The position numbers and the translations under genes are program-made. From positions 166,551-230,550 of the forward strand of contig NZ_SMOK01000010.1 in the NCBI RefSeq assembly GCF_004353925.1: a stretch of DNA of 64,000 nucleotides. The letters are read 5' to 3'. Below the pieces are notes generated by a model. The model was not told where the DNA came from. It made no database searches and worked only from the letters and a program-made list of their open reading frames with translations. Shown here piece after piece: positions 16,877 through 25,497 of the stretch. Source of the DNA: Pseudomonas sp. H9. Lineage in GTDB: Bacteria; Pseudomonadota; Gammaproteobacteria; Pseudomonadales; Pseudomonadaceae. Positions within the stretch are counted from its first letter, which is position 1, and each line of letters starts with the position of its first letter.

Positions 16877-17818
16877 TTATGTTGGCGCTTGTACCACGGT
16901 GATCCAATAGCGACTGCGCGATTGCACCGATACCGGCAGGCTGGCAGCCAGCAGCTCAAGGATGCGGTCGGTGTCGTTCAGTTGGAAAGTACCGGTAACC
17001 CTAAGCGCCTCCAGCGCCGGCTCCCACCGCAAAATCCCCGGTCGGTAGCGGGCAACTTCCCGCAGGAATTCGCCTAACGGCTGGTTGTTGGCACTCAATA
17101 CGCCGTCGCGCCAGTCAGGCATGTGCGGGTCGAAACGCCCCATGGCGCCGCTGCCATCGGTGTACAGCGTCAGTTGGTCGCCATAGTGCAGTGTCAGCGC
17201 CATTCCTTGTGCAGGCTGCACCTGCACCGTGCCGTGCAGCACCGAAATCTGGCTGCGGTCGCTATCGCGGCGCAAGCAGATGTGCGCCTGACCGGTGCTG
17301 ACCCGACCCTGGCCGAAGTCGACGTCAATTGCCTGGGCGCGGTTGACGCTGAGGGCTATCTCGCCCTCAATCAGGCTCAGGCGGTGGGCTGCCATGTCCA
17401 GGTCCACTGCGGTGGCGGTGTTCAGCTGCAGCAGGCTGCTGTCGGCCAGGCGCACCCCACGCCGTTCACCGACGGCGGTGCGCAGATCGGCACGCCACAC
17501 CGAAAGCGGTAGCTGCTGGCTGAGCAACCAACTGCCCGGCAGCAACAGCGCCACGGCCAGGCCACGTTTGAGCAAGGTGCGGCGATTGCTTTGCGGGCGG
17601 TCCAGGCTGGCCAGGGCGACAGCCGGCGGTACTGCGGCAAAGCGCTGGCGCAAGCCTTCAGCCCGTTGCCACAGTTGCTCATGGCGTGGGTCGGCAGCCC
17701 GCCACTGCTCAAGCCGCTGCAGATCTTCGGCGCTGGCCCTACCTGAGTCGAGCAAGGCCAGCCAGGCCGCAGCTGCGCGAGCCAACTGACGCGCCTCGGG
17801 GGGGCGGCTGCGGTTCAT
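16877..17818 (-). CDS. FecR-type anti-sigma protein (no adjacent receptor)
   Basis: This 313-residue membrane regulator has an N-terminal DUF4880 helix bundle (ARQLARAAAAWLALLDSGRA), one membrane segment near 90-110 (GLAVALLLPGSWLLSQ), and a FecR periplasmic domain (VRLADSSLLQLNTATAVDLD ... VSTGQAHICLRRDSD). The start ATG at 17818 overlaps the sigma-gene TGA (ATGA). Normally a TonB receptor follows; here a REP and the vgrG island come next, so the signal partner must be encoded elsewhere or has been lost or displaced. Confidence 0.9.
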   Translation of the reverse strand: MNRSRPPEARQLARAAAAWLALLDSGRASAEDLQRLEQWRAADPRHEQLWQRAEGLRQRFAAVPPAVALASLDRPQSNRRTLLKRGLAVALLLPGSWLLSQQLPLSVWRADLRTAVGERRGVRLADSSLLQLNTATAVDLDMAAHRLSLIEGEIALSVNRAQAIDVDFGQGRVSTGQAHICLRRDSDRSQISVLHGTVQVQPAQGMALTLHYGDQLTLYTDGSGAMGRFDPHMPDWRDGVLSANNQPLGEFLREVARYRPGILRWEPALEALRVTGTFQLNDTDRILELLAASLPVSVQSRSRYWITVVQAPT

Positions 17819-18324
17819 AGGTCGGCCAGCAAGCAGTGCGCGTAGGCCTGGGCCATGTAGCGCTTGACTGTGCGTTCGCTGACCTTAAGGCGTTCGCCGA
17901 TTTGCGCGTAGCCCAGGCCCTCAAGTTGCGACCAGAGGAACGCCCGGCGAACCTGCGGCGCCAGGCCATCCAACAGTTCATCGAGTGCCTGCAGGGTTTC
18001 CAGTAGCAGCCAGCGCTGCTCCGGCGATGGCACCAGAGCCTCAGGCAAGCTGGCCAGTGCATCAAGGTAGGCTTGCTCAAGGCTGCGACGCTTATAGAAG
18101 TTGACCAGCAAGCGCTTGCCAACGGTAAGCAGATACGCCCGTGGCTCGCGCAGCTCATCGAGCACCTGAGGGCTGGCGAGCACCCGTACAAAAGTGTCCT
18201 GGCTCAGGTCTGCCGCATCCCAGCGATTGCCCAGGCGCCGGTGCAACCAGCTTTCCAGCCAACTACGGTGGTCACGGTAAAGACCGTGAAGCGTCTGCTC
18301 GGAAAGGGGCACCGCTTGATTCAT
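17815..18324 (-). CDS. FecI-type ECF sigma factor (second pair)
   Basis: This 169-residue ECF sigma factor has region 2 (DAADLSQDTFVRVLASPQVL, EPRAYLLTVGKRLLVNFYKR) and region 4 (LGYAQIGERLKVSERTVKRY). The ATG at 18324 is preferred to an upstream in-frame start at 18354 because the family begins just before the LHGLYRDH helix. It overlaps fecR by four bases. It probably drives an iron-uptake gene, but the target is not in the vicinity. An AT-rich patch at about 18350-18375 could hold its promoter or a weak Fur site. Confidence 0.9.
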   Translation of the reverse strand: MNQAVPLSEQTLHGLYRDHRSWLESWLHRRLGNRWDAADLSQDTFVRVLASPQVLDELREPRAYLLTVGKRLLVNFYKRRSLEQAYLDALASLPEALVPSPEQRWLLLETLQALDELLDGLAPQVRRAFLWSQLEGLGYAQIGERLKVSERTVKRYMAQAYAHCLLADL

Positions 18325-18469
18325 CTCAACGCACCTGCACGGGTAAGAAATCAAATGCGATTGATTCTATTTAATACCCATGTGCAAGCCAAGAGGCTTG
18401 CGTGGATCTGTGCTGTTTAATGCTCCCCGCATACAGCGACGCCCCCCATGCGCCGCTGCCTGGGGTGTA

Positions 18470-18805
18470 TCAACGCGTGGCCTGAAAGCGCGGGCATTGC
18501 CCTTCGAGCTGATAACGCAGGGTTACCAATTGCCCGGACGCATCTTCGTAGGTCATTAACATTGGCGCCGCTTCACAGCCACGGGCCATAGGGGTCTGTT
18601 CAATCAGCCGGGCGACATCGAGCGATGTGCCGTAGCGATAATCCTGAACAGCCGGGACGGTCTTGCCGGTTCTTGCCGCATAGGCCTGCACTGCCTGCTC
18701 ATGGGCAACCAGACGCGCATCCTTCACTTCCGGTGCCGAGGCCAGCGCGCTTTGGCCGGCCAGCAGCAACAGTGCTGCCACTACCAAACCTTGCTTGCGC
18801 TTCAT
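18470..18805 (-). CDS. DUF2790 small exported protein
   Basis: This 111-residue protein has a signal peptide ending near LASAPE and the DUF2790 core (YRYGTSLDVARLIEQTP ... PMLMTYEDASGQLVTLRYQ). Small periplasmic proteins of this family are frequent in Pseudomonas; their role is not settled. Two cysteines (RGCEAAP and GQCPRF) may form a disulfide. It lies between two sigma-factor operons and appears to be transcribed alone. Confidence 0.85.
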   Translation of the reverse strand: MKRKQGLVVAALLLLAGQSALASAPEVKDARLVAHEQAVQAYAARTGKTVPAVQDYRYGTSLDVARLIEQTPMARGCEAAPMLMTYEDASGQLVTLRYQLEGQCPRFQATR

Positions 18806-18882
18806 TTCGCCTTACCTCACAGGTGATGGAACGAACTGCCGGGTCAAACAGTTTCGAGCTTACGCCTGACCAGAGCGACCGG

Positions 18883-19635
18883 CTACAAGGCAATGCCCAG
18901 TGCGTTACGCAATTGTGCGCCACGGCGGTCAGAGGCGGCGCTGACCAAGGCATAGTTGTAGTCACCACGAGACCAGTAACGTGCCTGCAGTTGCCCATCG
19001 ATACGTTCACCACTGGGCATGCGCGCAAAGTGCTCACCCGGTGAGCGCAGAAACAGACTCACCCTTTGGCCCTGGGCATCCTCGAACACCAACAACGCCG
19101 CCGGGCCCTGTTCGTTGCTCAGCAGTCGCGCACCGAGAGGTGTGAAACCATAGGCGGACAGGTCCGGGAGGTTGCCGACATGACGAAAATGCGCGCCAAG
19201 CCAGGCTTGCACCTGCGCCGGGTCACGGGCGCTGAGGTCCAGGGTATTGGCATCGGCAAACAGCCGATGGGCTTGCACGGCATCGGCCATCGGCAGGTTG
19301 TTGGCCAGCAGGCTGGCTTCGCGCACCTGCCAACCCCCGAAACCACCCATTCCCAGGGTCAGCAACAGCACCGCGGCATTGGCCCAGCGCCGCTGCCGGC
19401 GCCGGCGTAATTCACGCCGCACATGGGCTGGGTCCAGCCGTGGATTGGGTACTTGCCCGGCAAAGCCTGACAACGCGGCGCGCAACTGCCGGGCATCGCG
19501 ACGCCAGCCTTCGACCCGTTGGGCGTGTTCGGGGTTGGCCGCCAGGTACACCTCCACAGCGCGCCGCCGCTCGGGTGTCAGGCACTCGTCAACATAGGCG
19601 TGCAGTTCGTCTTCTGACGGGATCAACTCACTCAT
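18883..19635 (-). CDS. Anti-sigma factor (membrane-anchored) for the adjacent ECF sigma
   Basis: This 250-residue protein has a cytoplasmic N-terminus (DELHAYVDECLTPERRRAVE; typical of anti-sigma proteins though without a full zinc HxxxCxxC), a basic RRELRRRRQRRW stretch, one membrane helix at about 84-103, and a periplasmic domain. Its ATG overlaps the sigma TGA by four bases. It should hold the ECF factor inactive until a periplasmic, probably oxidative, signal arrives, judged from the divergent peroxidase and cytochrome b561. Confidence 0.88.
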   Translation of the reverse strand: MSELIPSEDELHAYVDECLTPERRRAVEVYLAANPEHAQRVEGWRRDARQLRAALSGFAGQVPNPRLDPAHVRRELRRRRQRRWANAAVLLLTLGMGGFGGWQVREASLLANNLPMADAVQAHRLFADANTLDLSARDPAQVQAWLGAHFRHVGNLPDLSAYGFTPLGARLLSNEQGPAALLVFEDAQGQRVSLFLRSPGEHFARMPSGERIDGQLQARYWSRGDYNYALVSAASDRRGAQLRNALGIAL

Positions 19636-20141
19636 TTCAACCTCCGCATCACCGGGGGCGTGCTCGTGCCCTCGGCCAATTCGCGCAACGCCGCACGCGC
19701 CCGCGACAACCGCGACATCACCGTGCCAATCGGCACGCCCAGGGCCTGAGCGGCCTCTTTGTAACTCAGACCTTCGACACTGACCAACAACAACAGCGCA
19801 CGTTGCTCGGTGGGCAAACGGGCAAACTGTGCCAGGCCGGCGTGCGCCAGAACGATGTCTTCGGTGGCGTTGCCAGCCTCCTCATTGCGGCCGAACCAGG
19901 CCAGCCAGCGAGCATGCCGACGCTCCCGGCGCTTGCTGTCGATAAACTGCCGATACAGGATCGAGAACAACCAGGCCCGCAGGCTGTCGTGCTCACGCTG
20001 CTGGCTGCGACGGCTGAGCGCGCGTTCGACCGTGGCCTGCACCAGGTCGTCAGCGCTGCTTGCCTCGCGGGTCAGCCACAAGGCGAAGCGGCGCAGGCGC
20101 TCGAGCATCTCGCGCAATTGGTCATCATCAAGTTCGTTCAT
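19632..20141 (-). CDS. ECF sigma factor controlling the divergent peroxidase/cytochrome operon
   Basis: This 169-residue sigma-70 family protein has region 2 (FALWLTREASSADDLVQATV, LRAWLFSILYRQFIDSKRRE) and region 4 (LSYKEAAQALGVPIGTVMSR). The ATG at 20141 (MNELDDDQLREML) matches the family start; the frame remains open upstream but that part crosses the promoter. The same promoter motif faces both this gene and the catalase-like gene at 20273, so I infer autoregulation plus control of 20273-21870. Confidence 0.92.
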   Translation of the reverse strand: MNELDDDQLREMLERLRRFALWLTREASSADDLVQATVERALSRRSQQREHDSLRAWLFSILYRQFIDSKRRERRHARWLAWFGRNEEAGNATEDIVLAHAGLAQFARLPTEQRALLLLVSVEGLSYKEAAQALGVPIGTVMSRLSRARAALRELAEGTSTPPVMRRLK

Positions 20142-20181
20142 TGCCAGGGTCTTGGCCTGTAAGCGATCAGTGTACGAGGCA

Positions 20182-20239
20182 GACGCTGCAGAGGAAAAAT
20201 TATTCCCAGGCCCTGGAATAATTTTCTGCACCAGCCGTC
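20182..20239. promoter_or_regulatory. Twin divergent ECF promoters, GGAATAA-N14-CGTC
   Basis: On the plus strand GGAATAA (20215-20221) and CGTC (20236-20239) are 14 bp apart. On the minus strand the same GGAATAA (20206-20200) and CGTC (20185-20182) are also 14 bp apart. The -35 elements lie in an 11-bp perfect inverted repeat (AAAATTATTCC / GGAATAATTTT, 20196-20225) with an 8-bp centre. The start codons lie about 34 and 41 bp beyond the -10 elements. This is the pattern expected for an ECF sigma that transcribes itself and a divergent target. Confidence 0.8.
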
Positions 20240-20272
20240 GTACCGGCTCATTCACTGACCCGGATCGCCGCC

Positions 20273-21319
20273 ATGAGCACTCCGTTACACGGTCGTCCCC
20301 GCGCCCTGCGCCTGGCTGCAATCGGCCTGGGCCTGAGCGCCCTGGCCGCAAGCTTTGCCTACGCTGCTGGCTGGATCGGCAGCCCCAACCTGACCCCGAA
20401 ACGCATCATCGACACCTTCGAAGCCCAGGCCGGGCCTTACCCTGGCTACCGTAAGAATCATGCCAAGGGCCTGTGCGTGAGCGGCCACTTTCTCAGCAGC
20501 GGTGAGGCCCGCAACCTGTCCAGTGCACGGGTGTTCAGCCAGCAGAACGTAGCGGTGATCGGCCGTTTCGCCATTGGCGGCAGCAATCCTTACGCAGCCG
20601 ATGCCAGCGTGCCCACCCGTAGCCTGGCGCTGCAGTTGAGCAGTGACGATGGTCAGGTTTGGCGCACCGGCATGAACACCCCGCCAGTGCTGGCCGTGGC
20701 CACACCCGAAGCGTTCTACCAGCAGGTGCTGGCCATGGCCCCGGACCCAGCCACCGGCAAGCCGGACCCGGCGCGCGTCCAGGCTTTTTTCGCCGCACAC
20801 CCGGAAAGCGCCGCCTTTCGGCAATGGGCCAAAGACTACAAAGCCACCGACAGCTTCGCCAATGCCAGCTACAACAGCATCAATGCCTTTGCTCTGGTCG
20901 ATGCCAGCGGCCAACGCCGTTTTGTACGCTGGAGCCTGGTGCCGCAAACACCCTTCGCCGCTTTGCCTGGCCAGGTCGACGACCGTGAATACTTGCAACA
21001 CGACCTGCAACAGCGTCTGCAACAAGGCTCCTTGCGCTGGACGCTACGCCTGACCCTGGCCGAAGCTGGCGACCCGGTCGATGACCCGAGCCAACCGTGG
21101 CCTGCAGGACGGCGCACTGTCGATGCCGGCACCCTGGTCGTGGAAGCTGTCGACGGCCCTGAACAAGGCGCCTGCCGCGACCTCAATTTCGACCCGCTGA
21201 TCCTGCCGACGGGCATCGAACCGTCCGCTGACCCGATTCTCGCCGCCCGCTCGGCGGCTTACTCGGAATCCTTCAACCGCCGCAGCCGCGAAGCGGCCTC
21301 GCTGGGAGCGAAACCATGA
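20273..21319 (+). CDS. Catalase-family haem peroxidase (SrpA-like), exported
   Basis: This 348-residue single-domain catalase homologue has an N-terminal signal or anchor (LRLAAIGLGLSALAASFAYA). Near its start are YRKNHAKGLCVSGHF, with the conserved distal His in a catalase-like SGHF context, and GRFAIGGSNPYAAD. The C-terminal ARSAAYSESFNRR carries the proximal tyrosine pattern. At about 350 residues it is much shorter than monofunctional catalases, fitting the minimal catalase-fold peroxidases. It ends in a 4-bp ATGA overlap with a cytochrome b561 gene, a plausible electron donor, and is under the divergent ECF promoter. Confidence 0.9.
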   Translation: MSTPLHGRPRALRLAAIGLGLSALAASFAYAAGWIGSPNLTPKRIIDTFEAQAGPYPGYRKNHAKGLCVSGHFLSSGEARNLSSARVFSQQNVAVIGRFAIGGSNPYAADASVPTRSLALQLSSDDGQVWRTGMNTPPVLAVATPEAFYQQVLAMAPDPATGKPDPARVQAFFAAHPESAAFRQWAKDYKATDSFANASYNSINAFALVDASGQRRFVRWSLVPQTPFAALPGQVDDREYLQHDLQQRLQQGSLRWTLRLTLAEAGDPVDDPSQPWPAGRRTVDAGTLVVEAVDGPEQGACRDLNFDPLILPTGIEPSADPILAARSAAYSESFNRRSREAASLGAKP

Positions 21320-21870
21320 GCCACGTACCCGTTGCTTTCCATCCCTTGGCGCGCCTGCTGCACTGGCTGATGGCGGTGCTGATTGTGGCGATGCTGTTCG
21401 TCGGCGTAAGCATGATCGCCGACCTGTCACCCCGCCACACCTGGCTGCTCAGCCTGCACAAGGCTATTGGCCTGGCCTTGCTGCTGTTGGTGCTGGTGCG
21501 CATCGTGCTGCGCCTGACCCTGCCTCACCCGCCGCTGCCCGCTGATCTTCCGGCGCTGCAACGCCTGGCCGCCGACGCCTCGCACCTGCTGCTGTACGCC
21601 CTGATGCTGGCCATGCCGTTGATTGGCTGGAGCATGCTCTCGGCGGGTGGCTACCCGCTGCCTCTGCAGTTGCCAGCCATCGCCCCCCATGACCTGACGC
21701 TCTATGCCCAGCTGCGCCAGGCCCATGGCTGGCTGGCCTACCTGTTGTTCGCCACGGTGCTGGTGCATCTGGGGGCGGCGCTGGTGCATGGTTTGGTGCG
21801 CCGCGATGGGGTGTTGCGCAGTATGTGGCCCGCCCCGCTACGCTACCGCCCACCGAGCGCAAAGCGCTAA
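21316..21870 (+). CDS. Cytochrome b561
   Basis: This 184-residue four-helix membrane protein has the bacterial b561 signatures HPLARLLHWLMAVLIVAML, LSLHKAIGLALLLLVLVRI and LRQAHGWLAYLLFATVLVHL, giving His residues on helices for two haems b. It should move electrons from ubiquinol toward the periplasm, and overlap with the catalase-like peroxidase gene suggests it supplies that enzyme. The stop codon lies inside a strong Fur-box match for the next gene. Confidence 0.93.
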   Translation: MSHVPVAFHPLARLLHWLMAVLIVAMLFVGVSMIADLSPRHTWLLSLHKAIGLALLLLVLVRIVLRLTLPHPPLPADLPALQRLAADASHLLLYALMLAMPLIGWSMLSAGGYPLPLQLPAIAPHDLTLYAQLRQAHGWLAYLLFATVLVHLGAALVHGLVRRDGVLRSMWPAPLRYRPPSAKR

Positions 21871-21884
21871 CGATTCTTATTATC
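21866..21884. promoter_or_regulatory. Putative Fur box for the MFS gene
   Basis: Read on the minus strand, the 19-mer GATAATAAGAATCGTTAGC matches 15 of 19 positions of the Fur consensus GATAATGATAATCATTATC. It covers the cytochrome b561 stop codon and lies 67 bp before the MFS ATG. Confidence 0.65.
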
Positions 21885-21950
21885 GAGGCATGTCGTCGAC
21901 AAGGCTTTTGCGGCACAATGCAGCGCTTGCCTCTTAAGCCTTGGACAGCC

Positions 21951-23177
21951 ATGAACCGCGCACAGGACCCCGCCCAGCTCGCCCCGACCGACACCACCGA
22001 GGGCCGCTTCGACCTGCGCCCGCTACTGATTGCCAACATGGCCTGCACCATGGCGATGATGGCGTTCGCCTCATTGATTGGCCCGATTGCCCGCACCCTG
22101 GGCCTGGCCACCTGGCAGGCCGGGGCGGCGGTGACCGTTGCCGGGGTGATCTGGATGCTGTTGGCGCGACCCTGGGGCCTGGCCAGTGACCGTCTCGGCC
22201 GACGCCGCGTGCTGTTGCTCGGTACCGCAGGCTTCACCGTGGCATATTGGGCGCTGTGCCTGTTCATCGACAGCGCCTTGCACTGGCTGCCCAGCGCCAC
22301 GCTGGCATTCATCGGCCTGATGATCGGACGCGGTCTGATCGGGGCCTTCTACGCCGCGCTGCCAGTGGGCGGTGCGGCGCTGATTGCCGACAATATCCCG
22401 CCCCAGCAGCGCGCCCGTAGCCTGGCTTCACTGGGCGCGGCCAACGCCGTCGGCCTGGTGCTGGGCCCGGCCTTGGCGGCACTGCTGGCACGCCACAGCC
22501 TGAGCCTGCCGTTCTATGTGATGGCGCTGCTGCCGATGCTGGCATTCGTGGTGTTGCTGCGCAAACTCAAACGCCAGGAGCTGCACCTCAAGCAAGCGCC
22601 GCGCCCGGTGCGCCTGGCCGATCCACGTTTGCGCCGCTCATTGCTGGTGGCATTCGTGGCCATGCTCAGTGTATCGGTGGCGCAGATTACTGTTGGTTTC
22701 TTCGCCCTCGATCGCCTGGGCATGAACCCGGCGGACGCGGCGCAAACCGCCGGCATCGCCCTGACCATGGTCGGCGTGGCGCTGATTCTGGCGCAACTGC
22801 TGGTGCGCAAGCTGCAATGGCCCCCGCTGCGGATGATCCGCGTCGGTGCCAGCCTCTCGGCCGCAGGCTTTGCCGCCGCCGCTGTTGCCTCCAACGCGCC
22901 GATGCTGTGGGCCAGTTTCTTCGTATCGGCCTGCGGCATGGGTTGGGTGTTCCCGGCTTTCTCCGCCATGGCCGCCAACGCCATGGACGCCTCGGAACAA
23001 GGCGCCACTGCGGGTTCGATTGGCGCAGCACAAGGCTTGGGCGTGGTGATCGGCCCCTTGGCAGGCACCCTGATTTACGCTGCCGACCCTCGCTTGCCGT
23101 ATCTGATCGTCGCCGTGCTCCTGCTGCTGGTCGGGCTCTGGCCGCAGCCGCCTAAAGCATCACGGAATGTGCTTTAA
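21951..23177 (+). CDS. MFS transporter, probably iron-regulated
   Basis: This 408-residue protein has 12 predicted helices. The MFS motif A (RPWGLASDRLGRRRVLLLG) lies between helices 2 and 3, and GFFALDRLGM in the second half. The ATG at 21951 has GGA about 8 bp before it; an in-frame ATG at 21918 lacks a ribosome site. The strong Fur-box match upstream suggests induction under iron limitation, which would fit siderophore export or recycling; the substrate is an inference from regulation only. Confidence 0.88.
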   Translation: MNRAQDPAQLAPTDTTEGRFDLRPLLIANMACTMAMMAFASLIGPIARTLGLATWQAGAAVTVAGVIWMLLARPWGLASDRLGRRRVLLLGTAGFTVAYWALCLFIDSALHWLPSATLAFIGLMIGRGLIGAFYAALPVGGAALIADNIPPQQRARSLASLGAANAVGLVLGPALAALLARHSLSLPFYVMALLPMLAFVVLLRKLKRQELHLKQAPRPVRLADPRLRRSLLVAFVAMLSVSVAQITVGFFALDRLGMNPADAAQTAGIALTMVGVALILAQLLVRKLQWPPLRMIRVGASLSAAGFAAAAVASNAPMLWASFFVSACGMGWVFPAFSAMAANAMDASEQGATAGSIGAAQGLGVVIGPLAGTLIYAADPRLPYLIVAVLLLLVGLWPQPPKASRNVL

Positions 23178-23213
23178 TGCTCCGCCAAAAAATTTTCGAT
23201 ATATAAGGCGGCT

Positions 23214-23762
23214 ATGGACACGGGGACACGACTCAAACTGGTGCGTGAACGCAACAAACTCTCCCAGCGGGAGCTGGCCCGTCGCAGTGGGCTGACAAAC
23301 TCGACGATTTCTCAGATCGAGCAGAACCGCGTCAGCCCCTCGGTCAGTTCCCTGAAGAAACTGCTCGAAGGTATTCCCATGACCCTCGCGGAGTTCTTCA
23401 GCTTCGACGAGCCGCCGCGCGAGGAGCGTTTCGTGTTCCGCTCCACCGAACAACCTGACCTGGGCAACAGCGGCCTGCGTTTGTTGCTGGTGGGCGCCAG
23501 TGTCGAAGGCCGGCAGATGCGCATGCTGCGTGAACTCTATGCCCCCGGTGCAGACTCTGGCGACGAGCCCATTGTGCACACCGAGGGCGAAGAGTGCGGC
23601 CTGGTCACCCGAGGCACCATCGAGCTGCGGGTTGATGGCCAGGTCAGTATCCTCAACTCCGGTGATGGCTACTACTTCCCCACCACCCTGCCCCACAGTT
23701 TCAAGAACATCGGCCAGGACGAAGCGGAAATCATCAGCGCCAACACCCCGGCGAACTTCTGA
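23214..23762 (+). CDS. puuR: XRE-cupin regulator, PuuR-like
   Basis: This 182-residue regulator has an N-terminal helix-turn-helix (LKLVRERNKLSQRELARRSG ... NSTISQIEQNRVSPSVSSLK, residues 7-50) and a C-terminal cupin (EGEECGLVTRGTIELRVDG ... SGDGYYFPTTLPHSFKN). This fold is typical of PuuR-type repressors of putrescine and amine catabolism that bind a small ligand in the cupin. No puu enzymes are adjacent, so its targets are probably elsewhere; the MFS gene upstream or the carrier downstream are possible. It starts 36 bp after the MFS stop. Confidence 0.88.
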   Translation: MDTGTRLKLVRERNKLSQRELARRSGLTNSTISQIEQNRVSPSVSSLKKLLEGIPMTLAEFFSFDEPPREERFVFRSTEQPDLGNSGLRLLLVGASVEGRQMRMLRELYAPGADSGDEPIVHTEGEECGLVTRGTIELRVDGQVSILNSGDGYYFPTTLPHSFKNIGQDEAEIISANTPANF

Positions 23763-23771
23763 TCATTGGCC

Positions 23772-23841
23772 TGTAGGAGCGGGCTTGCCCCGCGATTGCG
23801 GCCTGTCAGCCACATCGACGCGGGGCAAGCCCGCTCCTACA
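23772..23841. repeat. REP palindrome overlapping the 3' end of the carrier gene
   Basis: Inverted TGTAGGAGCGGGCTTGCCCC pair between convergent genes. Its right end supplies the TAG stop codon of the carrier gene at 23837. Confidence 0.9.
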
Positions 23842-25327
23842 TCCAGCCCAGCCAGTGCCACCAGGTGGCGGCGAATACCAGCATCAGCAGGTAGCCGATT
23901 ACCGTCACCACAATCCCCACCCGGGCGAACTGTTTGGCCGTGAAGGTTTCCGTCCCCAGGCACACCATGTTCTGCGGCGCGTTGATCGGCAGAATAAAGC
24001 CATAGCTGACCACAAAACCCAAAGCCATGGTCATGCCCAAGCGACTGAAATCACCCGGCAAGGTCTGCAGCACGGCAATCAAGATCGGTAGCAGCGCCGA
24101 GGTCAGTGCAGTGGCACTGGCAAAGCCCAGGTGAATCAGAATCAGAAATGCCGCCAGGATCGAAAACACCCCCAGCGTACCTAGTTGATCCAGCCCGGTG
24201 TTGGCCACTACCTGCGCGCCCAGCCACTGCCCGGCCTGGGTGGTCAGCAAGGTCGTGCCCAGGCTGATTCCGACGCCGAAGACGATCACCGTACCCCAGG
24301 GAATTCGTGCCTGCACATCCTTCCAGGTCATCACCCCGATGCGCGGCAACAACAGGATCACCAGCCCCGCATAGGTAGTGGAGGTGGTATCGAACTTGTG
24401 TAATTTGCCCTCGGTGGCCCAGGCCAACAGCAACAGTACCGAAACTGCGAGCAAGCGTTTTTGCGCCCCGCTCATTGGCCCCAGCTCCGCCAGAGTCTTG
24501 CTCACCGCCGCCTTGCCGCCGGGGATGCTGTCACTTTCCGGTGGCAGCAGCTTCAGCACAATCACGATCAGCACCACCGACATGATCACTGCCCAGGGTG
24601 CCCCGGCAATCAGCCAGTCGATCCACGACACCCGGGCCCCGAGCATCTTGTCCATGAAACCCACGGTCAGCAGGTTCTGCGCGGCGGCAGTTTGAATGCC
24701 GATGTTCCAAATGCTGGTGCCCTGGGCCACGATGATCATGATCCCGGCGGCGATGTTGGAGCGTTTGTCGACGCCAAAGGCAGCAATCACCCCCATCATG
24801 ATCGGCACTACACAGGCGCTACGGGCCGTGGCGCTGGGCACCACCAGGCTGAGCAGAATCGTCACCGCCACGGCACCGATCAGGATGCGCCGGGTGCTGA
24901 CACCGACACTGGACAGCGTCACCAGAGCGATGCGCCGATCAAGGCCGGTGTGGGTCATGGCCGCAGCAATGAACAGCGCCCCCACTACCAGGGCCAGGGC
25001 ACTGTTGGAGAAGCCGGTCAACGCCAGGCTGATGGCTGCCGAAGAGCCGTAGATCACCGAAGGGTCGGCGACCGTCGGCGCGGTGCCGAGTAAAAACGCC
25101 ATCAACGAGGTGATCATGATTGCACTGGCTTCGTATGACACGGCCTCGCTGATCCACACCACCACCGCAAACGCCAGAATCGCCAACACCCGATGCCCGG
25201 CTACCGGCAAATCGGCTGGCAACGGCAGCATCAACACCCCCACCAGGGCCGCAACCCCCAGCAGTAAACCAATCGGAACCTTGACCCGGGTGGATTGCGC
25301 ATCCGGTGTGCTAGCCGACGAACTCAT
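23837..25327 (-). CDS. SLC13/DASS-family anion symporter
   Basis: This 496-residue carrier of the divalent anion:sodium symporter family has many helices. Family motifs include SAAISLALTGFSNSALALVV, SLVVPSATARSACVVPIMMG (the SNT-like substrate/sodium loop) and the C-terminal FILPINAPQNMVCLGTETF. It likely imports a dicarboxylate or similar anion. The ATG at 25327 with GGGAGAG upstream is preferred over one at 25348. The stop codon comes from a REP element. The gene faces away from the putative leader RNA at 25.5 kb. Confidence 0.9.
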   Translation of the reverse strand: MSSSASTPDAQSTRVKVPIGLLLGVAALVGVLMLPLPADLPVAGHRVLAILAFAVVVWISEAVSYEASAIMITSLMAFLLGTAPTVADPSVIYGSSAAISLALTGFSNSALALVVGALFIAAAMTHTGLDRRIALVTLSSVGVSTRRILIGAVAVTILLSLVVPSATARSACVVPIMMGVIAAFGVDKRSNIAAGIMIIVAQGTSIWNIGIQTAAAQNLLTVGFMDKMLGARVSWIDWLIAGAPWAVIMSVVLIVIVLKLLPPESDSIPGGKAAVSKTLAELGPMSGAQKRLLAVSVLLLLAWATEGKLHKFDTTSTTYAGLVILLLPRIGVMTWKDVQARIPWGTVIVFGVGISLGTTLLTTQAGQWLGAQVVANTGLDQLGTLGVFSILAAFLILIHLGFASATALTSALLPILIAVLQTLPGDFSRLGMTMALGFVVSYGFILPINAPQNMVCLGTETFTAKQFARVGIVVTVIGYLLMLVFAATWWHWLGWM

Positions 25328-25462
25328 GGGTCTCTCCCTGCAATACATGTATGAGCATGATTGAACATTTGCTCTGTATCCGGACTGATACGCATCAACA
25401 GCGCTGACATCGGGTATTGTCGGACAAGATGTAGTGAAGCAAAAAAATCACTACAAAACCTA

Positions 25463-25491
25463 TTGACGCCGTTCGTCGCCCCTTGCATGAT
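25463..25491 (+). promoter_or_regulatory. Strong sigma-70-like promoter
   Basis: TTGACG (25463) and CATGAT (25486) are 17 bp apart. An A-rich, UP-like tract (AAAAAAATCACTACAAAACC) lies directly upstream. The expected start is near 25498, 190 bp before the next ATG. Confidence 0.55.
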
Positions 25492-25497
25492 GAGGCC

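Noticed and set aside
18345..18375. Fur box upstream of the second fecI
   Set aside because: AT-rich but little agreement with the 19-bp consensus.
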